Positions 37,449-50,070 are shown, numbered from the stretch's first letter. The stretch: 64,000 nucleotides of DNA from Kudoa neothunni (GCA_964304625.1 OZ199838.1:13268001-13332000); one strand, 5' to 3'. Notes: generated by a model not told the origin, from the sequence alone. A program made the numbers and translations.

Positions 37449-39444
37449 ATAAGGATGGAGAATATTGAACTTTCGTTTATATATTTTTTTTAAATCGCAA
37501 AATCAACCATAAAATAAATTTAATTTCAATACATGTAAACCAAATTATTGAAAATAACATAAAATACAACTAAAAATTACTTTACAATACATTACGATAT
37601 ACACTTTGAATATTTTAATCGCATTGTATTATCAAAATTAGTTTAATACGTTTGTTGAAAATTTCCGTTAAAATTACCCCAGTACAACATTTTGAATGTC
37701 AATATACATTATTTAAAATTAATAAATTAAACTTTGCTCTATTTTATCACCATTATTATATAATAATTAACATAGATATTATAATCTCATTTTATATTTT
37801 GTCGAAAGTTGAAAGTTGAAAGAAAACTAAGAGTACGTTTGTTGCTTAATATCATTTTATGCGTAAATATTGATTGACTGTATCTAGTAGGTTTAACAAC
37901 AAAATTGATGATTTGTCTTCGTAACAAGTATAGATAAAAAATTAAATATAGTGGACGACGGGTAATACGCAGTACGGCTAGTACGCACTTTTGCTTGTTC
38001 ATATAGAATTTACAACTTGTTGAACATGTTACTTAAGTCGGCGTTTATAAACTTAATTTAATGATGTTTTTTATACCTGAAACATAATTTTCAAACGAAA
38101 AACAAAAAAATATTGTAACTTAAGGGCATTGTTGCGTAATACGCACCCCTTTCCCTGAAATTAATATTAAAATCGCGCGCAGATACTGTTTGATTTGTAT
38201 GTATGGTTGACAAAAACCTTCATGATATGATTATAATAAATGAAAAATAGTATTAATTAAAATTTTTGAAGTCAATATCAAAAAAATAAAAACCACGCCA
38301 TTAAAAATTTTCTTGTATTCATATTATGTTTAAATAATATTCCTACCCAAGAAATTACAAATTAGGGAATTAGATGAATGTAGAGTTCTAAACATTAAAG
38401 AACAGAACAAGCGACAAATTTGATAAAAAAATTACGAACGGATTACTTAAATAAGTTCGAATATTTTAGAGTTATTTATCTGGAAATTATTTTTAAAAAG
38501 AATGAAATTGTGACGAAAATTTTGAAAAATGTCTATGATGTTAGCTATGGATGGTTTTAAATTTTCAAATAAAGGTCAATCTTCGTATATTTAAATTTTG
38601 TAGACGTACGTAAATCGTTGATGAATGTACATTTAAAAATAACTCTAAAAAATTATTATTCAATCTTGACGCAATTCTCTTTACAGAAAATATTAAAGTT
38701 GAGAAAGGGGCCATTTCGGTTGAACATGACGATATTCAACCACTTAAAACATTATCGAAGCATCACTTTAAAAATAACAGATACCGAAACAAAGACGATA
38801 AAAAAACTAACAAAATATCCCCAGTTATCCAAGAGACATCAGCAAATCCTATTAAGAAATAGATGACGAAGAAATATCTAAATCACAAAATCCGTTTAAA
38901 CCGCCTCAAGTATATAAAAAATTATTCAACAAAAATAGTTCTATTTATTCCTAAAAGTAAGCTTAAAAAATTAAAAGAAAATTTTTTAACATATATGTAG
39001 AGTGTGAGGTACAAACGAAAATAACCGATATTCCCTAAAGTAAATTATTACAATAATAACCCAACAATAATTGGATCTTGACTAATTTGCACTTTTTCTC
39101 CGGTCCCCAAGGGATTACGTTTTACCCGTCACCGCTGTATAATACTTTCCTAATATTTTAAGTACGTGACAATTTATACAATTAAAACAGAGTGATACTT
39201 TGTTTTTTTATTCGAACTAAAATATTTTTAAACTAATAAAGTCTAAATGTCATCTAATTATTTAATAATTCCCTGATGCTAGCGCAATATAAAAAAATGT
39301 GGCGTTCTTAATCTGATTTCATTTGGGGGTGAAGATTTGTATTTACTGAAGAATGCGCCATCTTCATATTAATGATCTATTTCTGAACAAACTTGTTTAA
39401 AAAAATTATAGAAGGAGCGTTTAATATTTAGACTACTGATTAAA
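37449..39444. other. Intergenic, possible inverted-repeat element
   Basis: GACGACGGGTAATACGCAG near 37,955 and the complement of GATTACGTTTTACCCGTCAC near 39,112 resemble each other in inverse order. TGCGTAATACGCAC lies between at about 38,133. This may be an old inverted-repeat element. The forward frame at 38,618-38,866 matches nothing I know. Confidence 0.25.
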
Positions 39445-41649
39445 TTAAATTTGATTGCCCACTAGTGTATAATCTTGAGTAAAAATTATCGGCGTAGGCG
39501 CAAAAGCAAATAACACATCTACTTCAACGCAAATTAAAAGAAAGCAAATACCTGAAAGGATGGAAATAAGAAAAGTGACAAATGAGGCCATTCCAAATTT
39601 CTCCGCAATCAGCCCAGAAATAATAGGAACAAATATGAGGAAAACATTTTGCATCGCCTGCACTCTAAAAAACAAATTAACGACCGCAGATCGGTCAATT
39701 AAGACTACAGTCCGTAAGCAGTGCCAAGTCTTGATTTAGGCACAATATATGAAACCATTGGCCACATAATAACATTTCTTATTGAAGAGGTAAGTCCATA
39801 TGGTATCTTGATGATAAAGTGAAAGCTGTTTTCAACGAGTAGTAAGTAGTAACGGAAAAATTACAATAATTGAAAATATAGGAGGAAAAGCGAAAATCAA
39901 TGTGGTGTAGCAAACCGCAGCCATAAAAAAAACTCCATATACTATGTAGAATTATTGAGGTGACGAGAAAATTAAGTTCTTACGTATGGCACCATCATAT
40001 CCAATGTAACTGCTTGTAGCACCAAGCACTGGAGACACCACAATTGCGACAATAATATAATATCTAAAAATTAGATTTTAACAGGTTTTCAACAAACAGT
40101 ATTAATAAAAGTTTTAAGAAGAATCTTATGAGGCTTATAACATTGTTAAAAGAGATATTCGTTGGTGCAGAATCAAGAAAATTTAGTTCGAAATTACCCC
40201 TGTATTTTCGAGGCAAACGTGGGAGTGAACAAATACTTTTCAACATAGAGCGTTCTTGTGGTAATTAGAGTTATTAACTCAGTAGAAAAATCTCACAATG
40301 AAAGACTGTTATAATTGGTTGTGGCTGAGTAAGACAAAGCACAAATGACGCAAATTAACCATAATTTGAACTGGCCATTCCAACAATATGCTTCCAATGG
40401 AACTCTTCGCAATTACTATCTACAAAAATACATGTAACTTGATAAAAAAAAAATAAAATATACCATTATGATCATGTGAAATTGATGAAATCTTTGATGA
40501 GGAATAAAAATGATCCACCACACCCAGCACAATAGCGCAGATAGTAGATAAAACGCAAAGTAATAAGCCTAAATCAAACTTACATTGTTAAAGCACAGGT
40601 GGAAAGATTACCAAATCCAAAAGTCACTCCAAGTATCTCACTGTTGGATAGTGTTGGGTAATTGATGGAAATGTGATTATATAAATCGTGCATATAAAAC
40701 ATATTTATGAATTCAGCCTACAACATTAACGTCATATAGCTAGATTACACAAGCTGACCACATAGCCAACATGTATCCACTTACAAATTTACAAAACAGC
40801 TGTAAACAACTGAAAAACATCACCATAGACTTTCCCTTCAAATAAGTGCCGCCATATTTATTAATGCAAACTTGAACGGACTCTGAGGACAATCTAATGC
40901 GAAATATAAACAACGGTTTTTTTCAGGTTATATTTAGGTAGGCTACCCAAAAATAACCCTTCCAAGTATCATCAACCAAAATCTTTTCGCATAGCAACCA
41001 AGCATAAAAACACCTTGTCCAACACAGACACAAAATGTGAACAATGTTAACGATAAACTATTTGGAGAATAAATCTCAATATTAATCACTCTCACATAGA
41101 TACCCTAATCCTATAAAATAGTCTACAATCAAACCACTGCCAACAGCCATAAAAACATTGGGAATAGCAGTGAATGAAAGTAATAGATCATATTTTACCG
41201 GTGTAATATTGATTATCTGAATGAAAATAATATCACCAGTTTTGAGATCAATTGTAATACACTCATAATTTCAGTTTGCATCGAATAAGGGCTATCCTGA
41301 CAGAAGTTTAAACCTAAGCAATTAATAAAGTTGCATTCACGTTTTCAAACAGTAGATTCTCTTACCAAAACCCTGATACACATGCCAACACTATGACTAT
41401 CATTTGAAGACATAACGAAGACCCTGTTTTACCTACCAAATTGTTACATGGAACATTTTCTTCCCTCTGTTCAGACGGAGGTTTGTCTATAGTAGAGACT
41501 CCCTCAATGTTCGTATCACTTGTTCTACAATATAGCAATGTATAATTCTGTATTGAATTTGATGAAAAACAAATAAATCAATATTAAAAATTGACAGATG
41601 TTCAAAACAATTAACATCAAGTGAAAAATCGACTATAAACCTACTTCAT
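39445..41649 (-). CDS. MFSD1: MFSD1-like lysosomal major facilitator transporter
   Basis: MFSD1 is a 12-helix lysosomal membrane transporter, reported to carry dipeptides with the accessory protein GLMP. On the reverse strand I place exons at 41,366-41,524, 41,261-41,313, 41,104-41,216, 40,947-41,057 and 40,795-40,893. Further exons lie down to the last at 39,445-39,665. A five-base first exon ATGAA (41,645-41,649) is possible. Family landmarks are NFCQDSPYSMQTEI, NITPVKYDLLLSFTAIPNVF, GSGLIVDYFIG, RFWLMILGRVIFGLSSESVQ, YLKGKSMVMFFSCLQLF, FKLWLICVICALSY, IIVAIVVSPVLGA, WPMVSYIVPKSRLGTAYG and QAMQNVFLIFVPIISGLIAE. These are in the same order as in human MFSD1. Helix 1 precedes NFCQDSP as in the family, but joining them requires one T fewer at 41,367-41,370 (TTTT). 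I take that as a likely sequence error. The exons between 39,666 and 40,795 are not resolved to the base. Introns are small. Confidence 0.85.
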
Positions 41650-42706
41650 TATTTACAATGACAAACGAGTAATCCCTTACGGAGGTTAATCTTATAAATT
41701 CTTATAATTTAATACGAATAAGCAGATAACAACAAACAGTTAGGATCAAATAGGGTTAAATCAATTGTTTATATTTTCTTCCTTATATTGTGGCATTGAT
41801 TATTAATCGTGAAAATCTTTAAAAATATATTGTCTAATTACATCATCCCTCTTGATAAAAACATGATTATCATAAGCGTGACTGGGACACTCATTCAACT
41901 CGTCTTCAGTAAGCTCAAAAGATCTTTTTTTCGTGTTCTTTGCACATAAGTTTCACTCAAGTATTTTGCTAGTTATATTCCATCAACTAAATAGCCCATT
42001 TAAACGCTTTTACGATAGGGCCTAACTACGGCATGCAAAGAAGTTGAGTTGCATTTCAAACGGCTTATCAATCGCAACATCCATAGTAAACAGCTTTCTC
42101 TGCTACAAGGATTTTTAGGATTAAATACGCAAAGTATGGGAAGATAATAACGTTTTAATTCTAATTAAAATAAATAGTAGGTAATTTGTAAAATACCTAG
42201 TTTTATAGTGAAATCATATGTTTTTTCCGTAAATTTTCCCATTTACGTTAACGAGTAGGCGCCACAAAAAATAATCCACTTTATGGAATAGCTACAGTCG
42301 TGACTCGACACTGTTTAACTTAATAAAAATTAGCATTATACATTTTAATTAACAAAATTAAACACATAAATCATATTCTATATGATTAATTGGGTTATTA
42401 TGCAAAGAAATTATTATTTTGAACGGGCGGATATACAACAAAATAGGAAAAGTCTTGCGTCTCGCTATTGCGTAACTCACTTTTCCTCATTTTAATCTCT
42501 TTAATCCACTGGGTTGCAGTATCGTAAACTTGATAAGATCTCAAAGAACTATAAAGGATAAAATTAAAATAGGTGATTATTATAATTCTCCTAAGTCCAT
42601 AGCTGGTGCTAAAGCTATGACTGTAAAACATTTCGGTTTACCAAATGATTTTAACTGAAATATTTTTTGGTAATTTAAAATAGGCGTTTCTACTCTTGAT
42701 AGAATC
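41650..42706. other. Intergenic, nothing recognised
   Basis: This is the upstream side of the MFSD1-like gene and the left flank of a pogo relic. The reverse frame at 42,398-42,631 matches nothing I know. Confidence 0.35.
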
Positions 42707-43830
42707 TTGACAAAACAAGATGAAATCACAAATTCATGTATTGCAATATCTAGAAAAAGATTTAAACCTGGAAAACCTGAAGGTCTTGAAAATAACCTTT
42801 ACAACTGGATAATGTCAATGCGAGATAAAAATAAACTATTATCTGGGTTAATAATTATCGAAAAAGTTTTTATTATTGCCAATGATATTGGAATCAACAA
42901 TTTTAATGGAGGAAGGGGATTGTTTAATAATTTCAGGATGCGTTATGGTACGAAAAGTTCTAAATTACATGGAGAAGCTGGAAGTGTTGACATTAAATGT
43001 ATTTATGAATGGATGGGAAAGTCGTCGGGGATTTTGTCAAGATACAGCCCAGAAAACATATTAAATTTGGGTGAGACAGGTCTTTATTATGAACATCTGA
43101 TACAACGTGCATACATTACTAAAAATGAACAAAATGTAAAGGGTGTAAAACAATCCAAAAAGTGTTACGGTTTTGGTCACTGTTTCAGTGGACATGAGAA
43201 AAAATTCCCATTACATGTAATAGGAAAATTTAAGAAACCTCGCTTTTTTTAAGGGAATCAAAGAGTTTCCAGTTGAATATCATTAACAAGCGAATGGCTG
43301 GATGTCCTCCCATATATTTTTTCAGATCCTGGAAGAGATGAACCATAATCTCATTAAAGAAAACAGAAAGGTTTTAATTTTATTGAATCAATGCCAATCT
43401 CATCCAAAATCTATCGATAATTTTGAAAACATCGAGCTCCTATTTCTGCCGAAAAACACTATCAGTGAGTGTGATGCAACCAATGGATCTGGGAATAATC
43501 CACAGTTTTAAAATCAAATAATAGAAAATTATTATGCAAATATATTATACTTGAAGAGGATGACCCAGATAGATTTAAATATATTGTACTCGATTGTTTA
43601 AATACTCTAAAATTGGCTTGGGAAATGGTTACGGTATCAACTATTGGTAATTGTTTTAATAAGTCGCCTATTTTCAAAAGTATATTATCGATTATTTCTT
43701 TTATTTTTATTGAAAAATTAAGATGAGCAAATTTTAATGGAATGCGAGGACGAAAATAAATAATTTTGACTTCTATTAATACGAGCGTGCTCCAAGAAAC
43801 GTTTTTAATTTTGTGGCAAGTGCTCATTTA
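42707..43830 (+). pseudogene. Decayed pogo/Tigger transposase
   Basis: An N-terminal CENP-B-like DNA-binding region (KRFKPGKPEGLENNLYNWIM...FNNFRMRYG) is followed by a worn DDE_1 domain. NILNLGETGLYY stands where the family has N-DETGL-Y, and LILLNQCQSHP stands where it has LLLDNC-SHP. Both catalytic Asp positions are therefore replaced (Gly and Asn). The frame stops at 43,250 and resumes in another frame at 43,302-43,511. Matching coding traces continue to about 43,660. Terminal repeats were not found. It is related to, but not a copy of, the pogo element at 57,760. Confidence 0.75.
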
Positions 43831-45904
43831 TTTTAAAGGGCGGCATATTTGTATAATTTGAAAATTTAAAACAGTAAGAAAGTAAATTCTTAAGCGCAAT
43901 GAGTTAGAAATATTGTATTAGACTGATTGTGATGCAATTTTTGTGCTCAAATAAAACTTTTTAAATAAACAGTTAATATTTTAAATAGATAATATATTAT
44001 TTTTTCATAGATTTTTTTCTAGAAAAAGCAATGACTGTTAGTCTAGATTCTTTAGGTCGTCCTATTGCTTTCACTCTCGATGAGAATGATAACTTTAACC
44101 AATATTTATTAAGATTTTATTTCAAGTATCAGTTGTTTTTTCGCATTATTTTGTGCTAAATTCTTTTGAAATATTTGTATTACACAAAGTTTTCAGGTAA
44201 AAGTTGGTATTTGGAGAGACAATTCTCAAAAATTCCCTTACTTTATGTTCTAAACCTTAACAACGATACATGATTTTTCATACAAAATGCATGCATAAGT
44301 TATGCGAAATTCTCAAATAGGATCGTTAGTAGCAGTTAAATACAAGCGTGCATTAATATGAATACAAATTGTAGAATTTATCCGAAATATTTGAATTTAC
44401 AATCACCGCGAGTTCAAAAGTATATTTATTGCCTCCATTAGCACAAATTTTCAACAAAATTGAAAGGTTAGTCGCATTAGGTGATCAACCAAAAATAATC
44501 AAGTAACAACATTATTGTCATTTTTATAGGTTAACATCACAATAACAATTGTGAGTTAACATATTGATAGTCGTAAATACATTCTATGTTGGGTATTCCT
44601 CTTGTTTTCACATTGTGTAGGGGATTTCACTGTGATATTTTTACTCGTTTCATAGCATAACATTTTTTGTACACGCTTTCTGTTAGATCCAAATGATATA
44701 AATTCAAAAAGATGATAATCTGAGAAATCGACTTTCTGTTGGTGAGATAGAAATTTGGATATCGAAGCATTACAAAGAAGATCATGCACCTCATTTAAGA
44801 ATATGATTATGTAAAATTTTTTCTAGAGTTATTAGCTCAAAAAGTAATGCTAGAGAGGCAGTTACCTCATTATGTTGACGATTTTTCTTACCTTTAGGTT
44901 TTCTTTTTTATAGAGAGTCGAAAATAATACAAAAGTTATTTTGTAGTAAATTAAAGCTTCATTAAATTATTTTAGAATTTTTGATTGGGAAATTTGGATT
45001 TTGGATATTTTGCAAGTCCTCCATTTTTAATTTGCAGGAAAAGAGATGTTCATAACGATAAATATGACTTTTTAGTGAGTTATATAAGTCAGCTTTCAAT
45101 CCAGGAGAGGATTCCATCGTACAAATGACGATACAGTGAAAACTTAGATTCCCACACGGGTTACTGTAATGAGGGATTCAACTCGTATTTCCTTCTATTG
45201 TGGGCATTAATTTTAGATAACGAACTAGAGTAAAATTTAAGTTTTTTTTTAATTTTTATGTTAATAAAACTAATAAATTGTCTATATTTGTAGAAATAAC
45301 ATGTAAGAAGATAGAATTATGCTTACCGCTATTTAAATGTGAACTGTGAGCTTTCATATTTATTTTAACTATAAAATTAAACATTACTTTAAATATATTT
45401 ACTTTAAAAATTTACTGAATTCACTACATAGAATGCTCTAATCGTTTTCCATGAATAGCGGTAATACTTAATATACTTTTTAGATACGTAATAATGGAAA
45501 TATACATAACAAATGCAATTATTTCATTTTATAAAAACATAGTTAAGCATATTTTAACAGATTACATTGGCTGAGTTAGATTAAACATATTAGGTACAAT
45601 CAGAGGTAACAGGGTGGATGTTTTTTATACATAAAACACAATGTTTGGAATTTGGTTTTTTAGTTAAAGAAACCTTTATTAATAAAAATATCTATTTAAC
45701 ATTACTAGTAACAAAATATAAAACACGAAATTTATAGTCACGATATTAGAAATTTCAGTAGATCCAATTTTCTCCAAAACATTTAGTTTTGTTAGGTCAA
45801 AAATCATTAATTACAAATGCGAAATTCAAATTTTGACTGAATTCTTAGATTTGGAGTTATTCCCTCCCATAGCAGTAGACAACCCCCCACACGCGGATTA
45901 TACG
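43831..45904. other. Intergenic, nothing recognised
   Basis: This AT-rich stretch holds no supported gene or bounded repeat. Confidence 0.35.
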
Positions 45905-46460
45905 GATCCATAGCAATAGCCAATGCCTTCATATTTACTTTAAGGTTTTATACTGGTTTAGCTATTGCAGAGAGTATGTGAGGGGTAAATTTTGATCATG
46001 ACAGGCATGTACGCTGACATAATGACAATTTTTAATCTCATCAACTCTTACTCACAAGCTGTCTGCAGATTTGTTTTTCTTTGATTTTGCTACATTAAAC
46101 TAATTCTGACCTATTCCTTCACTTTAGAGGTCAGAAATAAATAAAAAAAGTCAAAAACTAATGACATCTAAATATTATTTAGCATGCAAATAGCCACTTT
46201 AAGTATTATTATGATGAGGCTACATCACTAAAACATAAACGAGCCATTTAAGAAAGAGGACCGATTGTAGTTTTATCAACAGTAATTAAATATTAATTTC
46301 TAAAAACATTTTAAGCATTTCTGTTAACTTTTTATTGAGTTTAATAGCCCTGAATAATATAATTCCTCGGCAATTCTTAAGTAGGTCTCACAAACCCCTT
46401 TATGCAAAAATTTTCTCCTATCAAATTATCACTGAATTTACCCCCGGTTGAGAACCCCTG
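45905..46460 (-). mobile_element. hAT MITE, second copy
   Basis: The right end is CCGGTTGAGAACCCCTG (to 46,460), the complement of the left end of the copy at 31,579. The interior aligns in reverse with that copy, for example near 46,235 (AAACGAGCCATTTAAGAAAG) and 45,980 (TTTGATCATGACAGGC region). The outer left end is not recognisable. The flank after the right end is ATTTAGAG, close to the target duplications of the other two copies. Confidence 0.75.
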
Positions 46461-46579
46461 ATTTAGAGCATTGAATCAAACGTTTCCATCATTATGTGAT
46501 GAAACATGTTAATAAATTTTCAACAAATATTATTTGAATCTTTAATTAAAAACAAGGCTGTTCGTGATAAACAGGTTCG

Positions 46580-47150
46580 CATAAAATAGCTATTTTTTAC
46601 AAGGTCAAACCCCTGGCACAACTTCTTAGGTTGTAGAGTTCAGACTGGTTAGGCCTGCTCCATTTACAATGTAGACACCGAAGCGTCATATTAAGGCGAC
46701 TTACGTTTATGCGGTAATGTGGGATTTTAACTCACTAAACATCCTGGATTCGGGGCAACCTCCATCTCAACCATACCCTGGACTAACCCAGAATTAGTCT
46801 GAGAAAATCGTCTGAATGTGGGTGTCGGCTCTATGGAAACCCCCTTACTGGGTTTAATTTCGATCCCGTACCCCGGCGTTTATGAGCGCCCGAGTTCTAC
46901 CCTTCCGCCAGGCTCCCCTCCCAGCTGCAAGCAAAACCACGATAAATCGTAGATCCTTGCGATTACTAGATCTTTCCTACTTAATTTCGGATTAGGAATA
47001 CAGGAACGCCCGGAATAGACCTCGAATTCGCAACAATGCGGTATACAAGTCACACCTAACACCACTATGTCATATTGTCCAAGCCCGTTACATAAAATAG
47101 CCAAATCACGTGGATTTGTCATCAATCTCACACAAGCAAGGTATTGAATA
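46580..47150 (-). repeat. tRNA-derived SINE (family B), reverse strand
   Basis: On the reverse strand a tRNA-like head has TGACATAGTGG (47,072-47,062, box A like) and GAGGTCTATTCC (47,023-47,012, box B like). The spacing of about 61 bp is normal for an internal promoter. A GC-richer body follows. The last 150 bases (46,746-46,599, reverse) are about 70% identical to the tail of the SINE at 10,230-10,790, while the bodies differ. The open frame at 46,880-47,131 is a chance frame over the repeat. Confidence 0.6.
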
Positions 47151-47615
47151 CCATAACTTACTATTACATATGTGCAACCGCTAATTAAATTGCCGTATTA
47201 ATTTAACTATAACACGAAAATTTTTTATCAACAAAAAATCTCAATGTTTGGGTGCGTTATACACGAATAAATGCGATAAATATGGTTTTATCGGTGTGTG
47301 ATCATTTTTACAATTAATATAGCTCACATCAACTTTGAACTGCTTTTATAATTATTTTTGAATAATTGATTTGTTGGCGCGCAAGTGCAAAATGGAAAGT
47401 GCTAGATAGACTACGTATTGTAGTGTGACATTATACGACGTTACATTAAAATTAAACAGGTTTTTCAACTATTCAAATCCAACAGATAACTAAATATACT
47501 TCAAATACTTAGGATATATAACTGCTATTGATTAGAAACAATAATTTCCTCGGCTACATTGACTCAACGAAGCATAAAATAAAGTCTCTATCCATACAAA
47601 AAAGTTAACAAAATG

Positions 47616-48713
47616 TCATTTAAATTTGATGTGGCTAGAACATGAATTATCATCCCATTTGAAATGAAAAGTGCCGTTTGGGTAAAACTCTTCTTGTTCT
47701 AGTTGTTGTAGGGCGCATTTAGAGTTGGTCTCGTCATAATATTTACGATCTAAAAGGAAATAAAAGTAGGCTGGTGCAACAACTACATAAATAACAAAAG
47801 CAAGTACTTATTGTTGAGTACAATTTGAAATGATGCTTGGGATAGTTCACCAATGAATTCAAAAAGGAAAACACATCACGCATCGTTTCATTTAAAAGAA
47901 AGTCGGCTTGTACAGTGATTTTATCTGGAAATATAAATCTGAGGCTGGTTGTAAATGGCAAGGGAAGTTTCTTTGAAGGATTCACAGCCTCACGTTGTTT
48001 TGAAGTCATTAATGTTTTTGATAACTCATTTTTTCTTTGGATTTCTTGATATTGGCTTCTCATATCATCCAAGCTCAATTCAAACACCGAATCATCCACT
48101 TCGCATCCTGAACGGGTGTGATTTGACGTTGGATTCTTTTTTCCAGGAGGAATAATGATTTGATTTCTCGAGTAAAGCTCCTTTATGAAATGACTGAAGT
48201 GTGGTTAGACTTTCAAGTTTTTTATGCAAATCTCCCAAGCTACTGACCTGGAAAACAAGCACATCTTCGGTGTCATCTCGCACAAATCCCAAATACTCCA
48301 ACAATTTGATCCCAAATTTGAGGGAAATCACTCTTTCTGATAAAGTTTTGTTTGTGCATCGCAATCGTTGATATTTCAATTCTTCGGGGTTGTTCAAAAT
48401 ATTATTAACAATTTTGTTTAATATCTCTATTGCAGTCAAATACTGTTCATAAGAATTCAAGGTTTTTGACAAGTTTGACAAACGATAATCCATCATGTAT
48501 GTTGTTTAGATGGCTTTTAGTATCAGCTTCATTGAAACACTCATTCAAATGGGTGTCAAACGATATTGGAACCACCTTTCCAAGGCAAATCCAACATTTT
48601 AAATATATTTGGTCTAATTGAGTTGGCTTATTGACATCTGGTTGATCTGAGTTGGACGATTTTGGTTGTTCAATCTTATTTTTCTTGAAAATTTCATTAA
48701 TAATATTTACCAT
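47616..48713 (-). CDS. UBXN6: UBXN6 (UBXD1)-like p97/VCP cofactor
   Basis: UBXN6 binds the N- and C-terminal parts of p97/VCP and works in ER-associated degradation, endolysosomal sorting and autophagy of damaged organelles. Reading down the reverse strand from the ATG at 48,713, the first part has a zinc-finger pattern C-x2-C-x11-H-x3-C (CWICLGK...DTHLNEC). A PUB domain follows (YLTAIEILNKIVNNILNNPEE, then LKFGIKLLEYLGF). Next come a linker (IIIPPGKKN, DDSVFELSLDDM) and a UBX domain (LRFIFPDKITVQADFLLNET...YPKHHFKLYSTI). After a 58 bp intron (47,750-47,807) the last exon ends in FYPNGTFHFKWDD and a basic tail, with the stop at 47,616. Two single extra bases, in AAAAA at 48,463-48,467 and at AAAGG near 48,181, shift the frame within otherwise conserved sequence. 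They have no intron signals and look like sequence errors, but loss of the gene cannot be excluded. Confidence 0.83.
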
Positions 48714-49789
48714 TGTACCGAATCGACAAGGAGAACAACCGCAGCAGAAAAGGTACTATCCGGATTCTACTCCGAAGTCTGACGAAAAAAAGGATAAATA
48801 ATATGTGGAAAATTAAAATTTTCATTTAGTTTTAAGAAAATTTTAATTCTCTTTATCTTAATATTTTTATCAAGAGGGCATATTTCAATTTTACATACAG
48901 TAGCGCAGGGTTTTTACTTAGCATGGTTATTGCGCACTTTTAGAAATAGTGTCGAAAATTTAAAATATACGAATTAACTATAGATATAACTCGTGAGGTA
49001 AGAGTAAAATACGTCGATAAGTATAATTGTAGAATTAAGAAATAATTTGTTCATTGGGAAAAATAGGAGTGCATGCTTATTTCGCACCTGAAATCTGTTG
49101 TTTGATTACATTGGCATGGTTAGTACACAGTAGGAAAATAGGAAAAATTATCGCTTACTTGAAGAAAACGTGTAGATTATTAAATAAATGGAAAAAGTAG
49201 GAATTAAGAGTGGCTCTAAAGCGAACATCGTTAGGCGCTCCGGCCTTAAATCAGTCACCACAGTGAATACAATTGTATCTATAAAATCGAGAACATTTGT
49301 TTACTTTATTTCAACTGATTTAAGATTTTATCGCAAAACTCTTATAAAAAAATTCAAACTACTCGATATAAGAATGAATAAATTGATTGAACTTTCGAGA
49401 ATGAAAAATATAAAGCTGTCCAGAGAGCACAATATAATAGGAAAATAAATTAGCCAATGGCATAAAGGACGACATGAAAGACAACACTCCTATAAATGTC
49501 GGTCGAGGACAGTTCCATGAGTTTGCTTCGAGAGTTAATCTAAAAATGAACAAATTAAACAGAAAACCTAAAAGAAATACAGAAATTATTCAAGCTACAT
49601 CACACCGAAATGCTGGAACACATTACAAAATTAAATTTTTCCTTTTGAAAAATAAAATAAACTTTGTTTAAAAACAAGAGAAATAACAAAGTTCTCGTTG
49701 AAAAAATAATTTTGTCTTAAACTACCTTATTTTCAAAATACTCTGTGAACAATACAAAAATTATTACGGAAATTTTTCACATCTCCCCA
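48714..49789. other. Intergenic between UBXN6 and a hAT-like fragment
   Basis: Two adjacent forward frames (49,188-49,448 and 49,474-49,671) are Lys-rich and match no family I know. They could be remains of a gene or transposon. Nothing else is seen. Confidence 0.3.
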
Positions 49790-50070
49790 TTTAAGTTATT
49801 ATTAGAGCAGTTTTTTCCACCGGTGGACGCGGAAAAATTGTGGTGGAGCATAAAAAAATTTGTTCCTTTAATGGACGATTTGGTATACGTGGGGGTCCAC
49901 AGCATATATGTGGCCTGGATAGTGATGAGATAATGATACTGTTTAGTTCATTTTGAAATCAATACCTCGATTATTTATATCGTTTATTATTAAGTGACTA
50001 TGAATATCATAAAACAATTGAACTTTATCATTGACCCCTCTCGTGAGTTGGTCGTTGCCAATCCCTGTTT
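49790..50070 (+). repeat. hAT-like repeat, second copy
   Basis: Shares a GATTTATATCGTTTATTATT-type stretch and a CCACCGGTGGACGCGGAAAA-type stretch with 27,104-27,275. Ends are not resolved. Confidence 0.4.

Noticed and set aside
42707-43830. Domesticated pogo-derived gene
   Set aside because: Catalytic positions are lost, but so is the frame, in at least two places, and no intron or promoter context supports a functional gene.
46880-47131. Reverse frame with a stretch (LAILCNGLGQYDIVVLGVT) that recalls LINE endonucleases
   Set aside because: The same bases contain box A and box B motifs at tRNA spacing; the resemblance is short and lacks endonuclease catalytic motifs, so a SINE explains it better.
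15660-48467. Programmed +1 frameshifting as a genetic system, as in some ciliates
   Set aside because: The sites have no common slippery codon or following stop, and most genes in the window need no shift; sequence error or decay is simpler.
49188-49671. Two adjacent Lys-rich frames as a small gene
   Set aside because: No conserved motif, no coherent joining of the two frames by splice signals, and composition is as expected from AT-rich DNA.
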